NCBI RefSeq assembly: GCF_900580865.1
Contig: NZ_UTBZ01000169.1
Coordinates: forward strand, 62,001 to 126,000
Direction: 5' to 3'
From: Pseudomonas viridiflava
GTDB taxonomy: Bacteria > Pseudomonadota > Gammaproteobacteria > Pseudomonadales > Pseudomonadaceae
DNA length: 64,000 bases
The notes beneath the pieces are model-generated. The model was not told the origin of the DNA. It ran no database searches and saw only the letters and a program-made list of their open reading frames with translations. How positions within the stretch are numbered: the stretch's first letter is position 1; every line of letters starts with the position of its first letter. Positions 33,642-42,606 of this stretch are shown here, piece by piece. Made by a program: the position numbers and the translations under genes.

Positions 33642-35834
33642 TCAGAAATCCCACTTGGTCGTCAGCATCAAATTGCGCGGCTCACCGTAGAACGTGGTGT
33701 CGAAGTTGCCCAGACCCGTCAGGTAACGCTTGTCGAACACGTTGTTGGCGTTGACCGTGAAGCTCAGGTGCTCGTTGTACTGATAGCGGCTCATCAGGTC
33801 GACAAGGGTGTAGCCGCCCTGTTTGATCCGCGTGTAGTCGCCGGCCGGGGCGCTGTAGATCTTGCCGTAGAACGCGCTCTGCCAGCTCACGCCGCCACCC
33901 ACAGTGACCTTGTCCAGCACGCCGGGCAAACGGTAGGTGGTGAAGGTGCGCACCGTATGCTCGGGCTTGGTGGTCGACAACGGATAACCGTACATACGCT
34001 GCTCATCGGCATCACGAGTGCGTGCGTAGGTGTAGCCGGCGGAGAGGTTCCAGCCTTCGGCCAGCTCACCGGCCAGTTCCAGTTCGACGCCTTTGGTGGT
34101 GGCGCCGTCGATGGCTTTATAGATGCCTTCGTTGGTCACTGCGTTAGTGCCGATCGACTCGGCAACGCCGTCCTGCTCGATGCGGAAAAACGCCAGGCTG
34201 GCGTTGAGACGACCGTCGAAATACGCCGCTTTCAAACCGGTTTCGTAGCTGTCGCCCTCGACCGGTGCGAGGGTCGAGCCGTTGGCGTCTTTGTAGGTTT
34301 GCGGCTGATAGATGCTGGTGTAGCTGGCATACAGCGAGTAGGTGTCGTCGAGGTCATAGATCACCCCGGCGTAAGGCGTGACCACGCCGTGTTCCTTGTA
34401 ACTGGTGTGGGTGTCATCGAGGCCGGCGCCGGGGTTGTAGCGGTAGTCTTCGTTGTATTTGAAGGTGCTCAAGCGGCTGCCGAGAATCACTGAGAGATCG
34501 TCGGTAGGGCGCAGGCGCGTGGCCAGGTAAATGCCGTTCTGACTTTGGGTGCGCTCGTATTTGCCGTTCTTCGGGAAGTCCTGTTTCGGCAGATTGCCGT
34601 CCCAGTCGTAAATGCTCCCCGGTACTTCGGAATAGGCGCTGGTGTCGTAGGTCGAACCGGTCTGGCGCGAGTGCGAGGTCATGACGCCGGCGATCAACTC
34701 ATGCTCGCGACCACCGAGGGTGAAGGGCCCGGAGACGTTGACGTCAGCCGTATTCTGTACACGATGACCTTCCCAGCGGCCCCAATACATGAACATGCCT
34801 TCGCCCGTGGCGCGGTTCGGATTGCCACCGCTGGCCGAGGCCAGACGCGTGTCGTGATCGGTGGTTTTCTGGTCGAGGCTGACCTTGAATTTCCAGTCGT
34901 TGGCCAACGCCTGTTCCAAGGATGCGAAGTAGGTAATGTTGTCGAAATCGCGGCGGCTCCAGTCAGCGGCAGAGTTGAAGTGCCGCCCGAAATCAGTGCG
35001 CCCGCCATCGGCGAAATACACCGGGTTGCCGGTCCACGACGAACCGCGTGGTGTGGTGCTGGATTTGTCGACGCCGAAGGTCAGCAGGGTGTCGTCGCTC
35101 AGGTCGGCTTCGAGGATGCCGTAGAACAGGTCTTTGCGCTGGCTGTAGTGATCCAGATAAGAGTTCTGATCGGAATAGGCGCCGACGAAACGCCCGCGCA
35201 CGTTGCCCGATTCAGTCAGCGAACCGGAAATATCACCGACGGTGCGGTAGGCATCCCACGAACCAACGGTGCCGCTGATTGAAGCTTTGAACTCTTTGGT
35301 CGGCTTCTTGCGGATCAGGTTGACCGTGGCCGACGGGTCGCCGGAGCCGGTCATCAGGCCGGTCGCGCCTTTGATGATTTCAATGCGATCGATGCTGGCG
35401 GCGTCGTCGCCATTGTTCGGGTTCTCGCCGTAGACGCCATCGTAGGGGATGTTGACGCCGTCGTACTGGAAGTTGGTGATCGCCAGGCCGCGCGCGGAAA
35501 ATTCGGTACGGTCGCTGTCGTACTTCTGCATGGAAATGCCGGGGGTATTGCGCAACGCATCGCCAATGCTTTGCACGCCACGGTCGTCCATTTGTTGGCG
35601 GGTGACTACGGTCACCGATTGCGGCGTTTCGCGGATCGATAGCGGCAGGCCGGTGGCCGAGGACATGGCGCCGGTGGTGTAGGAACGGGTGTCTTCGGTG
35701 GTGGCGCCGAGGCCTTGGGCGGAAATATTGGTGGCGCCCAGTTGCAAGGTCTGGTCGGTTTTTTCAGCGGCGTTGGCAGAAATGCTCAGCAGGGCCAGTG
35801 CCAGCGGGCACAGGGCAAAACGGACGTGCGACAT
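33642..35834 (-). CDS. TonB-dependent ferric-siderophore receptor, FhuE-like
   Basis: The 730-residue outer-membrane protein has a signal peptide (to about A22), a plug domain (IRETPQSVTVVTRQQMDD, GVQSIGDALRNTPGIS, IEIIKGATGLMTGSGDPSA) and a 22-strand barrel ending in WDF with terminal Phe. Similarity to E. coli FhuE (ferric coprogen/rhodotorulate receptor) extends through GDSYETGLKAAYFDGRLNASLAFFRIEQDGVAES. There is no N-terminal signalling (STN) domain. No clear Fur box was seen upstream. REPINs flank both ends. Confidence 0.9.
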   Translation of the reverse strand: MSHVRFALCPLALALLSISANAAEKTDQTLQLGATNISAQGLGATTEDTRSYTTGAMSSATGLPLSIRETPQSVTVVTRQQMDDRGVQSIGDALRNTPGISMQKYDSDRTEFSARGLAITNFQYDGVNIPYDGVYGENPNNGDDAASIDRIEIIKGATGLMTGSGDPSATVNLIRKKPTKEFKASISGTVGSWDAYRTVGDISGSLTESGNVRGRFVGAYSDQNSYLDHYSQRKDLFYGILEADLSDDTLLTFGVDKSSTTPRGSSWTGNPVYFADGGRTDFGRHFNSAADWSRRDFDNITYFASLEQALANDWKFKVSLDQKTTDHDTRLASASGGNPNRATGEGMFMYWGRWEGHRVQNTADVNVSGPFTLGGREHELIAGVMTSHSRQTGSTYDTSAYSEVPGSIYDWDGNLPKQDFPKNGKYERTQSQNGIYLATRLRPTDDLSVILGSRLSTFKYNEDYRYNPGAGLDDTHTSYKEHGVVTPYAGVIYDLDDTYSLYASYTSIYQPQTYKDANGSTLAPVEGDSYETGLKAAYFDGRLNASLAFFRIEQDGVAESIGTNAVTNEGIYKAIDGATTKGVELELAGELAEGWNLSAGYTYARTRDADEQRMYGYPLSTTKPEHTVRTFTTYRLPGVLDKVTVGGGVSWQSAFYGKIYSAPAGDYTRIKQGGYTLVDLMSRYQYNEHLSFTVNANNVFDKRYLTGLGNFDTTFYGEPRNLMLTTKWDF

Positions 35835-35940
35835 GGAGATCCCTTTGCATCGAATCGATCGGTAGTTGAAGTGCTTCTGAGGGGTTAACCGAACGAGTGC
35901 GGGAAAAGGGAACTGCGCGGAATCAAGAAAGATGCAAAAT

Positions 35941-36031
35941 CTGTGGGAGCGAGCCTGCTCGCGAAAGCGCTGGGTCAGAAATATCTATGTTGGCTGACAG
36001 GACGCCTTCGCGAGCAGGCTCGCTCCCACAG
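35941..36031. repeat. REPIN-like inverted repeat (GTGGGAGCGAGC type)
   Basis: Two inverted copies of GTGGGAGCGAGCCTGCTCGC bracket about 40 bp between the receptor gene's upstream region and the GFA-type gene's 3' end. Confidence 0.9.
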
Positions 36032-36052
36032 GGATTTGTGTTTGCCGTGGAT

Positions 36053-36541
36053 CTATCGGTTCAAACCGAGGCGTTCATGCCATTGGGCGATGGACTCTTC
36101 AGGGTAGACGTCGAACTGTTGGTCTCTCGATTTGGCCTCGACTTCGACCCAGGGTGCTTTCGAGCCGAGCATCAGATGCGTGTGCTCCGGCGGCACCGGC
36201 AACGGCGTATCGATCGCCGAAGCGAACGGGTGGATCAGCTCCGGCCATTCCGGGCTGAACAACCACAAGCCGCTGCCGCACAGTGAACAGAAATGCCGTT
36301 CGGCGCTGCTGCGATGGGCGCGTTTGGCGCCGTCGTCCTTCATCTTCGCGTGATAAACGCTGATGTGCTTGCGCCCGCGCACCTTGAGACTGGTCGCGTC
36401 GCCGCCGAGGTTGATCGCATATCCGCCGCCGCCCTGAGTCTTGCGGCAGATCGAGCAGTAGCAGCGTTGATAAGGGAAGGGGTGGGCGCTGGTGAGGCTG
36501 AACGTGACCTCGCCGCAATGGCAGGAGCCTTCGAGATGCAT
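36053..36541 (-). CDS. GFA-family zinc-binding protein
   Basis: The 162-residue protein has the glutathione-dependent formaldehyde-activating (GFA/CENP-V) pattern: GSCHCGEV (C7, C9), RCYCSICRK (C27, C29, C32) and HFCSLCGSGLW (two more cysteines). Such proteins bind one or two zinc ions; many are not true formaldehyde enzymes, so substrate is open. It is divergent from the glutaminase gene. Confidence 0.9.
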   Translation of the reverse strand: MHLEGSCHCGEVTFSLTSAHPFPYQRCYCSICRKTQGGGGYAINLGGDATSLKVRGRKHISVYHAKMKDDGAKRAHRSSAERHFCSLCGSGLWLFSPEWPELIHPFASAIDTPLPVPPEHTHLMLGSKAPWVEVEAKSRDQQFDVYPEESIAQWHERLGLNR

Positions 36542-36678
36542 GGGTGCTCTCCCGTTTTGAATGTGCGGTTGAGCCTAGAACATTCAGTGCGATGCAGGCC
36601 GGTGTGATTCGACGGGCGGGCGCAGCGTCTAGCCCCAGTGTCCCCGCAATCCCACGGGGCGAGACTTCGGAACCCGGC

Positions 36679-37587
36679 ATGCAAGCGCTGTTGAACGAGA
36701 TCCTTGACGCTGTCCGCCCGTTGATCGGGCAAGGCAAGGTGGCTGACTACATTCCTGCCCTCGGCACCGTGCCGGCCAATCAACTGGGCATCGCCGTGTA
36801 CGGCAACGATGGCGAGATGTATTGCGCCGGTGACGCCGAGACGCCGTTCTCGGTGCAGAGTATTTCCAAGGTGTTCAGCCTGGTGCAGGCGATCGATCAT
36901 TCCGGCGAAGCGATCTGGGAACGCCTCGGCCATGAGCCGTCCGGGCAACCGTTCAACTCGCTGGTGCAGCTGGAATTCGAGCGCGGTCGGCCGCGCAATC
37001 CGTTCATCAACGCCGGCGCGCTGGTGATCTGCGACATCAACCAGTCGCGCTTTGCCGCGCCGACCCTGTCGATGCGCGATTTCGTCCGCCGCCTGTCCGG
37101 CAACCCGCAGATCATGATCGATGGCAAAGTCGCCGACTCGGAATACCAGCACCGCGCGCGCAATGCGGCGATGGCGTATCTGATGCAGTCGTTCGGCAAC
37201 TTTCACAACGATGTCGAAGCGGTGCTGCGCAGCTACTTCAGCCATTGCGCGTTGCGCATGAACTGCATTGATCTGGCGCGGGCGTTCTGCTTTCTGGCCA
37301 ACGACGGGTTCTGCAAACACAGCGGCGAACAGATCCTCACACGTCGGCAAACCCAGCAGGTCAACTCGATCATGGCCACCAGCGGACTGTATGACGAAGC
37401 GGGCAACTTCGCGTACCGCGTCGGCTTGCCGGGCAAGAGCGGTGTCGGCGGCGGGATTGTCGCGGTGGTGCCGGGGCAGTTCACGGTGTGCGTGTGGTCG
37501 CCGGAGTTGAATGCGGCGGGGAATTCGCTGGCGGGGATGGCGGCGCTGGAGATGCTCAGTTCGCGGATTGGTTGGTCAGTGTTCTGA
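36679..37587 (+). CDS. glsB: Glutaminase
   Basis: The 302-residue enzyme hydrolyses glutamine to glutamate and ammonia. It has the serine-dependent beta-lactamase-like fold with catalytic SxxK at S61-I-S-K64 (FSVQSISKVFSL), and conserved NPFINAGALVI and GKSGVGGGIVAV. Length equals the bacterial GlsA2/YneH group (about 305). The ATG at 36679 is the family start; upstream codons in the open frame (from 36544) are not supported. Confidence 0.95.
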   Translation: MQALLNEILDAVRPLIGQGKVADYIPALGTVPANQLGIAVYGNDGEMYCAGDAETPFSVQSISKVFSLVQAIDHSGEAIWERLGHEPSGQPFNSLVQLEFERGRPRNPFINAGALVICDINQSRFAAPTLSMRDFVRRLSGNPQIMIDGKVADSEYQHRARNAAMAYLMQSFGNFHNDVEAVLRSYFSHCALRMNCIDLARAFCFLANDGFCKHSGEQILTRRQTQQVNSIMATSGLYDEAGNFAYRVGLPGKSGVGGGIVAVVPGQFTVCVWSPELNAAGNSLAGMAALEMLSSRIGWSVF

Positions 37588-37613
37588 CCGATCCGCCAAA
37601 CACCGCAAAACCC

Positions 37614-37704
37614 TGTGGGAGCGAGCCTGCTCGCGAAGGCGTCAGGTCAGCCAACATTGATGTATCAGATCCACCGCTTTCGCGAGCAGGCTCGCTCCCA
37701 CAGG
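37614..37704. repeat. REPIN-like inverted repeat (GTGGGAGCGAGC type)
   Basis: Two inverted GTGGGAGCGAGCCTGCTCGC units flank about 45 bp between glsB and the ProA-like dehydrogenase gene. Confidence 0.9.
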
Positions 37705-37775
37705 GTTAGCGGTTGCTTTGGAGGATTGTGTTCCTATACATTTTCCGGCCGCTCCCTGCATGGTGAATCCGCTTC

Positions 37776-39278
37776 ATGTCTCTTGCGCTCGAACGTCTAG
37801 TCGCTGGCACGCCGATCCCTTTCGCTGGTAACCGCGTCACCGTGGTCAGCTCCGAACTGGCCGCGCGGTTTCAGCCCGGTGACCACCTGCTGGTGGAGCA
37901 GGTCAGTGGCGAGTTGCTGCTGATCCCCGTGGCGGATCAGCAAGCGGCGTCCGTGGCGATCGAGCATGCGGCAGCGGCGTTTACTGCGTTGTCGGCGGTT
38001 AGCGATGAGGCGATCAGCCAGTTTTTCGATCTGTTTGCACAACGTCTGGAAACCCCGGCGTGCTGGGCGCACATCGAAACCGCCAACCTTGCCGATATCG
38101 AACGGGCCAAGGCGCGCGGTCGCTCCACCACCCGCTTGCTCGCCGACGAGCGCATGCGCCGCGACATGATCGCCGGCCTGCGTACCTGGCGGGATGCCGC
38201 CGCCACGCGCGGCAAAGTCATCAGCAGCGTCGAGCATGACGGCTGGAAAGTCGAGCAAGTGGTTTCGCCGCTGGGCATCGTCGCGTTTGTCTTCGAAGGA
38301 CGCCCTAACGTGTTTGCAGACGCCGCCGGTGTCTTGCGCACTGGCAACACCGCCGTGCTGCGCATCGGCAGCGATGCATTGGGTACCGCGCAAGCCATCG
38401 TCACTCACGCGTTGAACCCGGCGCTGGCCGATGCCGGTCTGCCCGCCGGTGCGGTGTCGTTGGTGGAAAGTGTCAATCATGCGGCCGGTTGGGCGATGTT
38501 CGCTGACCGACGTTTATCGCTGGCGGTGGCGCGTGGTTCGGGTCGTGCGGTCAGTCAGTTGGGCAGCATTGCCCAGCAGGCCGGTACCGCCGTCAGCCTG
38601 CACGGCACGGGTGGTGCGTGGTTGATCGCGGATCGTGCTGCCGATGCCACACGTTTTGCCGCCGTGGTGCGCAACTCGCTGGACCGTAAAGTGTGCAACA
38701 CCCTCAATGTATGCCTGATCCAGCGTGATCGCGCGACGGAACTGGTGCCGTTGTTTCTTGATGCGCTGCAACAGGCCGGTACTGCGCGTGGCCAGGGCTG
38801 CAAATTGCACATCGTCGAAGGCAGCGAAGGCTGCTTGCCGAGTGAGTGGCAGAACGCGACGGTCGAGGTCTACCGCGCCGAGGGCTATCAGACCGAGGCA
38901 CTGGCAGAACCCTTGGCAGAGTCCGAGTTGGGCCGCGAGTGGGAATGGGAAGAAACCCCGGAAGTCAGCCTGATGATCGTCGACGATCTGGATCAGGCGA
39001 TTGCGCTGTTCAACCGCTACAGTCCGCAATTCACCGTGTCGTTGATCAGTGAAGATGCCGCCGTGCAAGAGCGTTTTTACAACGCGGTGAATGCGCCGTT
39101 CGTGGGCAACGGCATTACCCGTTGGGTCGATGGGCAGTACGCGCTGAACAAGCCGGAGTTGGGGCTTTCGAACTGGGAGAGCGGTCGCCTGTTTGCGCGC
39201 AGTGCGATTCTTTCGGGGGATGGCGTGTTCACTGTGCGTAGCCGCATGACCCAGATCGATCTCACAGTAAAACGCTGA
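37776..39278 (+). CDS. ProA-like (glutamate-5-semialdehyde dehydrogenase-type) aldehyde dehydrogenase
   Basis: The 500-residue protein aligns by eye with ProA over its catalytic part: FEGRPNVFADAAGVLRTGN (174-191), the nucleotide region LRIGSDALGTA, and the nucleophile block RKVCNTLNVC with Cys307. It carries an unusual N-terminal section of ~70 residues (PGDHLLVEQVSGELLLIPVAD) and is longer than ProA (about 420). No proB is adjacent. It may act on another semialdehyde; a link to the nearby glutaminase is only positional. Confidence 0.8.
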   Translation: MSLALERLVAGTPIPFAGNRVTVVSSELAARFQPGDHLLVEQVSGELLLIPVADQQAASVAIEHAAAAFTALSAVSDEAISQFFDLFAQRLETPACWAHIETANLADIERAKARGRSTTRLLADERMRRDMIAGLRTWRDAAATRGKVISSVEHDGWKVEQVVSPLGIVAFVFEGRPNVFADAAGVLRTGNTAVLRIGSDALGTAQAIVTHALNPALADAGLPAGAVSLVESVNHAAGWAMFADRRLSLAVARGSGRAVSQLGSIAQQAGTAVSLHGTGGAWLIADRAADATRFAAVVRNSLDRKVCNTLNVCLIQRDRATELVPLFLDALQQAGTARGQGCKLHIVEGSEGCLPSEWQNATVEVYRAEGYQTEALAEPLAESELGREWEWEETPEVSLMIVDDLDQAIALFNRYSPQFTVSLISEDAAVQERFYNAVNAPFVGNGITRWVDGQYALNKPELGLSNWESGRLFARSAILSGDGVFTVRSRMTQIDLTVKR

Positions 39279-39282
39279 TCCC

Positions 39283-39367
39283 GTGTAGGAGCTGCCGCAG
39301 GCTGCGATCTTTTGATCTTGTTTTTAAAAGCAAAAATCAAAAGATCGCAGCCTGCGGCAGCTCCTGC
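39283..39367. repeat. REPIN-like inverted repeat (GTAGGAGCTGCCG type)
   Basis: Inverted GTAGGAGCTGCCGCAGGCTG units with GATCTTTTGAT flanks lie between the convergent ProA-like and carbonic anhydrase genes. Confidence 0.88.
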
Positions 39368-39377
39368 AAAAGGTGGT

Positions 39378-40037
39378 TCAGGCGGCGTGCGTGGTTTGTG
39401 CATGGATCGCGCAAGTCGCCGGTTGCTCGGCCAGCGGCACAAACGTGCGGCGGTCCGAGGCCAGCGCATCGATCGAGCCGGTCTCGATGTCATACACCCA
39501 GCCATGCAGGTTCAGCAGGCCTTTTTCCTGGGCCAGACGCACACTCGGGTGGGTCTGGATATTCGCCAGTTGCGCGATCACGTTTTCGCGCACCATCGAA
39601 CTCAATTTCGCTGCATCATTGGCATGTGGCCGCGCCTCGTTAACCACTTTCGCCGACTCGGCGTGCTGCAGCCAGCCGCTGACAGCGGGCAGGTGATCCA
39701 TGCATTTGCACTGGGCAATCGCCGTCATCGCACCGCAGTCCGAATGCCCGCAGATCACAATGTCGGTCACGCCGAGCACCGCCACCGCATATTCCACCGT
39801 TGCCGAAACCCCGCCCGGGTGCGGGCTGTAGGACGGCACGATATTGCCGGCGTTACGGACCACGAACAGCTCGCCGGGTTCTTGTTGGGTCAGCAGTTCC
39901 GGCACGACACGGCTGTCGGAACAGGTGATGAACAAGGTGCCGGGCTGTTGCGTGGTTGCCAGGTGTTTGAACAGTTCGGTGCGTTGCGGAAACGCTTCGT
40001 TCTGGAATTTCAGGAAGCCATCAATCAGGTTTTTCAT
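39378..40037 (-). CDS. cynT: Beta-class carbonic anhydrase (cyn operon)
   Basis: The 219-residue enzyme hydrates CO2 to bicarbonate. Zinc ligands are Cys39 (ITCSDSR), His98 and Cys101 (ICGHSDCG), with the Asp41/Arg43 dyad. In cyanate operons it replenishes bicarbonate consumed by cyanase. It is the third gene of the minus-strand unit cynS - DUF2790 gene - carbonic anhydrase, starting 12 bp after the DUF2790 gene. Confidence 0.93.
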   Translation of the reverse strand: MKNLIDGFLKFQNEAFPQRTELFKHLATTQQPGTLFITCSDSRVVPELLTQQEPGELFVVRNAGNIVPSYSPHPGGVSATVEYAVAVLGVTDIVICGHSDCGAMTAIAQCKCMDHLPAVSGWLQHAESAKVVNEARPHANDAAKLSSMVRENVIAQLANIQTHPSVRLAQEKGLLNLHGWVYDIETGSIDALASDRRTFVPLAEQPATCAIHAQTTHAA

Positions 40038-40049
40038 GGTGTTGTCCTC

Positions 40050-40286
40050 TCAGCTCGAGCAACCGCTGCCGAATTCGCTGTATTGAAGAATGTGTTTGCC
40101 GCCGTGGCTGTCCAGATACGTCATCTCCACCGGCACCACGCCACACACATCGGCAGCCGGGGTAATGCTCAGCACTTGGGCGATATCCAACTGCATGCCG
40201 TAGTGGTAGGCGACGGCCTCGTCAGCGGCAGATGCCTGGGCGCAAACGCCGCCGAGCAGGGCCAGAATCAACAGAATTTTTTGCAT
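40050..40286 (-). CDS. Periplasmic DUF2790 small protein
   Basis: The 78-residue product has a signal peptide (MQKILLILALLGGVCAQASA) and a mature 55-residue domain with YHYGMQLDIAQVLSI, CGVVPVEMTYLDSHG and a C-terminal GSGC; two cysteines could form a disulfide. This matches DUF2790, which is frequent in Pseudomonas. It lies between cynS and the carbonic anhydrase gene (81 and 12 bp gaps), so it is likely co-expressed. Function unknown. Confidence 0.85.
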   Translation of the reverse strand: MQKILLILALLGGVCAQASAADEAVAYHYGMQLDIAQVLSITPAADVCGVVPVEMTYLDSHGGKHILQYSEFGSGCSS

Positions 40287-40367
40287 GGGGCAGCCTCCAG
40301 ATATGTTTGGTGACGGGTAGCCATTTGAGGTGGGTTGGCCCGTACGCAGGGTGCGGGCCGGTGCAGA

Positions 40368-40835
40368 TCAGAACGGACGCAGGGGCAGGAACTTGCCATC
40401 GAGGGTGACCACGGCGCGGGAGCCGCCTTCCGGGTCTTCGACTTTCTTGATGTCGAGTTTGAAGTTGATCGCGCTGATGATGCCGTCGCCGAACTGCTCG
40501 TGAACCAGCGCTTTGAGGGTGGTGCCGTAGATCTGGATCATCTCGTGGAAGCGGTAGATGGTCGGGTCGGTCGGCACACCGCTGAGGCTGCCACGCAGCG
40601 GGATGATCTGCATCGCCGCGACGTCTTCAGCGCTCAGTTCGAGTTTGTCGCCGACCACTTGAGCGGCGTTTTCCGGCAGCGGATGCTGGCCGAGCAGGGC
40701 GGCGGTGACGTACGCCAGGCTCAGGCCGGTGCCGTCGGCCAGATCCTGCCACGACAGATCTTTGCGTGCCTTGGCGTCGAGAACGCGGGTGGTCAGGGCC
40801 AGGCTGGTGTCGTTGTAGGCGTGGGACTGTTGCAT
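40368..40835 (-). CDS. cynS: Cyanate hydratase (cyanase)
   Basis: The 155-residue enzyme converts cyanate and bicarbonate to ammonia and CO2. An N-terminal helix-turn-helix-like domain precedes the catalytic domain. Candidate active-site residues are Arg95, Glu98 (TIYRFHEMIQIYG) and Ser121 (GDGIISAINF), matching R96/E99/S122 of E. coli. It is divergent from cynR. AGGAGTGACACC precedes the ATG. Confidence 0.96.
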   Translation of the reverse strand: MQQSHAYNDTSLALTTRVLDAKARKDLSWQDLADGTGLSLAYVTAALLGQHPLPENAAQVVGDKLELSAEDVAAMQIIPLRGSLSGVPTDPTIYRFHEMIQIYGTTLKALVHEQFGDGIISAINFKLDIKKVEDPEGGSRAVVTLDGKFLPLRPF

Positions 40836-40956
40836 GGTGTCACTCCTTTCAGGGGTTGGCTTGCTGTGTGGGATTGATCTTCTGCCGATTCATCCATAGC
40901 GTCCAAGACCGATATACAATGCTTGCCATAAGTCCTGCCTATAGATGGTGTTTCCC
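40836..40956. promoter_or_regulatory. Divergent cynR-cynS control region
   Basis: The 121-bp gap contains the promoters for cynS and cynR. Near 40928-40938 the short dyad CTTGCCATAAG and adjacent ATATACAA are candidates for a LysR-type T-N11-A operator. Assignment of an exact site is uncertain. Confidence 0.4.
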
Positions 40957-41844
40957 ATGCTGCTGCGACATTTGCGTTATCTGTTGGCCGTCGCCGATCA
41001 CGGCGGCTTCACCCGTGCCGCCGAGGCATTGCATGTTTCACAGCCGACCCTGTCGCAACAGATTCGCCAACTGGAGGAAACCCTGGGGGTGAACCTGTTT
41101 GATCGCACCTCGCGTACGGTCAAGCCGACGGATGCTGGCGAGGCTTACATCGAGTGCGCGCGGCGGGTGCTGGTGGAACTGGAGGCGGGCAAGCGCGCGT
41201 TGCATGACGTGAAGGATTTGTCCCGCGGGACGTTGCGTCTGGCGATGACGCCGACGTTCATGGCGTATCTGGTCGGGCCGTTGGTGCGCGATTTTGCCGC
41301 GCGGTATCCGGGGATCCATTTGCAGATTTTCGAGCTGTCGATGGACGACATCGAGGCGGGGTTGGCGGATGATTCGCTGGATATTGCGATTGCGTTTACG
41401 CCGGTGCGCAGTCCTGATATCGAGTGTATTCCGGCGTTTACCGAGACGTTGGGGATCATGGTCGGGCGTGAGCATCCGCTGTATGACAGTGCGGCGGCGC
41501 TGACACCGGAGGATATCGCTTCGCTGGATTTCGCTTTGTTGGCGCCGGACTTCATTACACGGTTATCGGTGGATGAATATTTCCGGCAGCACGGAATTAC
41601 CCCGCAGGTGCGGATCGAGGTGAATTCGGTGAGTACATTGCTGGAGGTGGTGCGGTGTTCGCCGATTGCAACGATGTTGCCGCAGGCGATTGCGACGGAG
41701 GATCGGGCGTTGCGCCGGTTGCGCGTGGAGAGTGAAGCGCCGCAGCGTGGGGCGGCGGTGTTGCGGCGGCGCAATAATTATCACAGTGCGGCGGCGGTGG
41801 CGTTTGTGGAATTGGTGTTGGACATGGGAAGCCCCTCACCCTAA
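40957..41844 (+). CDS. cynR: LysR-family regulator of the cyanate genes
   Basis: The 295-residue protein starts MLLRHLRYLLAVADHGGFTRAAE with the LysR helix-turn-helix (LHVSQPTLSQQIRQLEE) and has the substrate-binding domain from about residue 90. Its divergent position beside cynS and the start MLLRHLRYL match CynR. The ATG at 40957 is preferred to one four codons upstream. A C-rich repeat follows directly and overlaps the last codons (GSPSP). Confidence 0.85.
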   Translation: MLLRHLRYLLAVADHGGFTRAAEALHVSQPTLSQQIRQLEETLGVNLFDRTSRTVKPTDAGEAYIECARRVLVELEAGKRALHDVKDLSRGTLRLAMTPTFMAYLVGPLVRDFAARYPGIHLQIFELSMDDIEAGLADDSLDIAIAFTPVRSPDIECIPAFTETLGIMVGREHPLYDSAAALTPEDIASLDFALLAPDFITRLSVDEYFRQHGITPQVRIEVNSVSTLLEVVRCSPIATMLPQAIATEDRALRRLRVESEAPQRGAAVLRRRNNYHSAAAVAFVELVLDMGSPSP

Positions 41845-42184
41845 CCCTCTCCCGGAGGGAGAGGGGACTGACCGAGTTGCCTGGGCGATTTACGCCGACC
41901 TGAGAAACCTGAGCCGAACTCTGGTTCTGAAAGCACTATAAATCGGCTCACTCTCCCTCGGGAGGGGACTGGCCGAGGTGTTCGTGCGATTTACGTCGAC
42001 CTGAAAGTTTTGAGCCGAACTAAAATTTTGAGCGCAGCACAAATCGGTTCCCTCTTCCTCGGGAGGGAACTGGCCGAGGTGTTTGTGCGATTTACGCCGA
42101 CCTGAAAGTTTTGAGCCGAACTAAAATTTTGAGCGCAGCACAAATCGGCTCCCTCTCCCTCGGGAGAGGGCTGGGGTGAGGGGC
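41831..42184. repeat. Repeat array with three 101-bp tandem units, bracketed by CCCTCACCC / GGGTGAGGG
   Basis: The element opens with CCCCTCACCCTAACCCTCTC and closes with its inverted counterpart GAGAGGGCTGGGGTGAGGG. Inside, units beginning ACTGGCCGAGGTG-like start at 41867, 41968 and 42069, an exact 101-bp period; units 2 and 3 are nearly identical, unit 1 more diverged. A single-unit relative lies at 47311-47490. The array overlaps the 3' end of cynR. Confidence 0.9.
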
Positions 42185-42220
42185 TACAATTCCAGTCACG
42201 CCAAATCAATACAAGCGAAC

Positions 42221-42257
42221 AAAAAAAGGCCTGCTTCCGTTAAGGAATCAGGCCTTT
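42221..42257 (-). terminator. Terminator of the 109-residue gene
   Basis: A 9-bp stem AAAGGCCTG / CAGGCCTTT, with further pairing of CTTCC and GGAA inside, is followed on the minus strand by TTTTTT. It lies 20 bp after the stop at 42277. Confidence 0.92.
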
Positions 42258-42276
42258 CAATTATTTAATGACTAAC

Positions 42277-42606
42277 TCAGCAGAACCGATCAATCACCCG
42301 AACTTCATTCTTGTTCTGCATCGAATCCCACGCCTGTTTCAACGTTTGCAGAACATTACCGATGAAGTCCTTGTCGGCCGCGGCCTTCTTGCCAACATAA
42401 CCGTGACCACGACGGTACATCTTCAGGCGGGCCAGCAGGTTCTGATGGTTGCGGTCGAATTCGTCTTCGTCAGCATGGGTCGCCAGGCAGTCGATATGCA
42501 CCTGCCCCGACTTGCTGATCCACAGAATATGGCTGTCGTGGCTGTCTTTCTGCGCAGCGAACATACGAGCCAGTTCTTCGATAGTCGGTTGATTGTTCAG
42601 ATTCAT
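42277..42606 (-). CDS. Conserved hypothetical protein, 109 residues
   Basis: The soluble 109-residue product begins MNLNNQPTIEELARMFAAQK and contains DSHILWISKSGQVHIDCLATHADEDEF and a basic stretch (LKMYRRGHGYVGKKAAADKDF). No family was recognised. A GGGGCAATATCATG start and a strong terminator support a real gene. It lies downstream of a degenerate-looking region on the same strand. Confidence 0.75.
   Translation of the reverse strand: MNLNNQPTIEELARMFAAQKDSHDSHILWISKSGQVHIDCLATHADEDEFDRNHQNLLARLKMYRRGHGYVGKKAAADKDFIGNVLQTLKQAWDSMQNKNEVRVIDRFC

Noticed and set aside
36544..36678. Upstream extension of the glutaminase frame
   Set aside because: Adds 45 residues not seen in this family; the ATG at 36679 gives the normal length.
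41867..42169. Regular repeats considered as a CRISPR array
   Set aside because: The 101-bp units are contiguous and similar throughout, with no alternating unique spacers and no cas genes.
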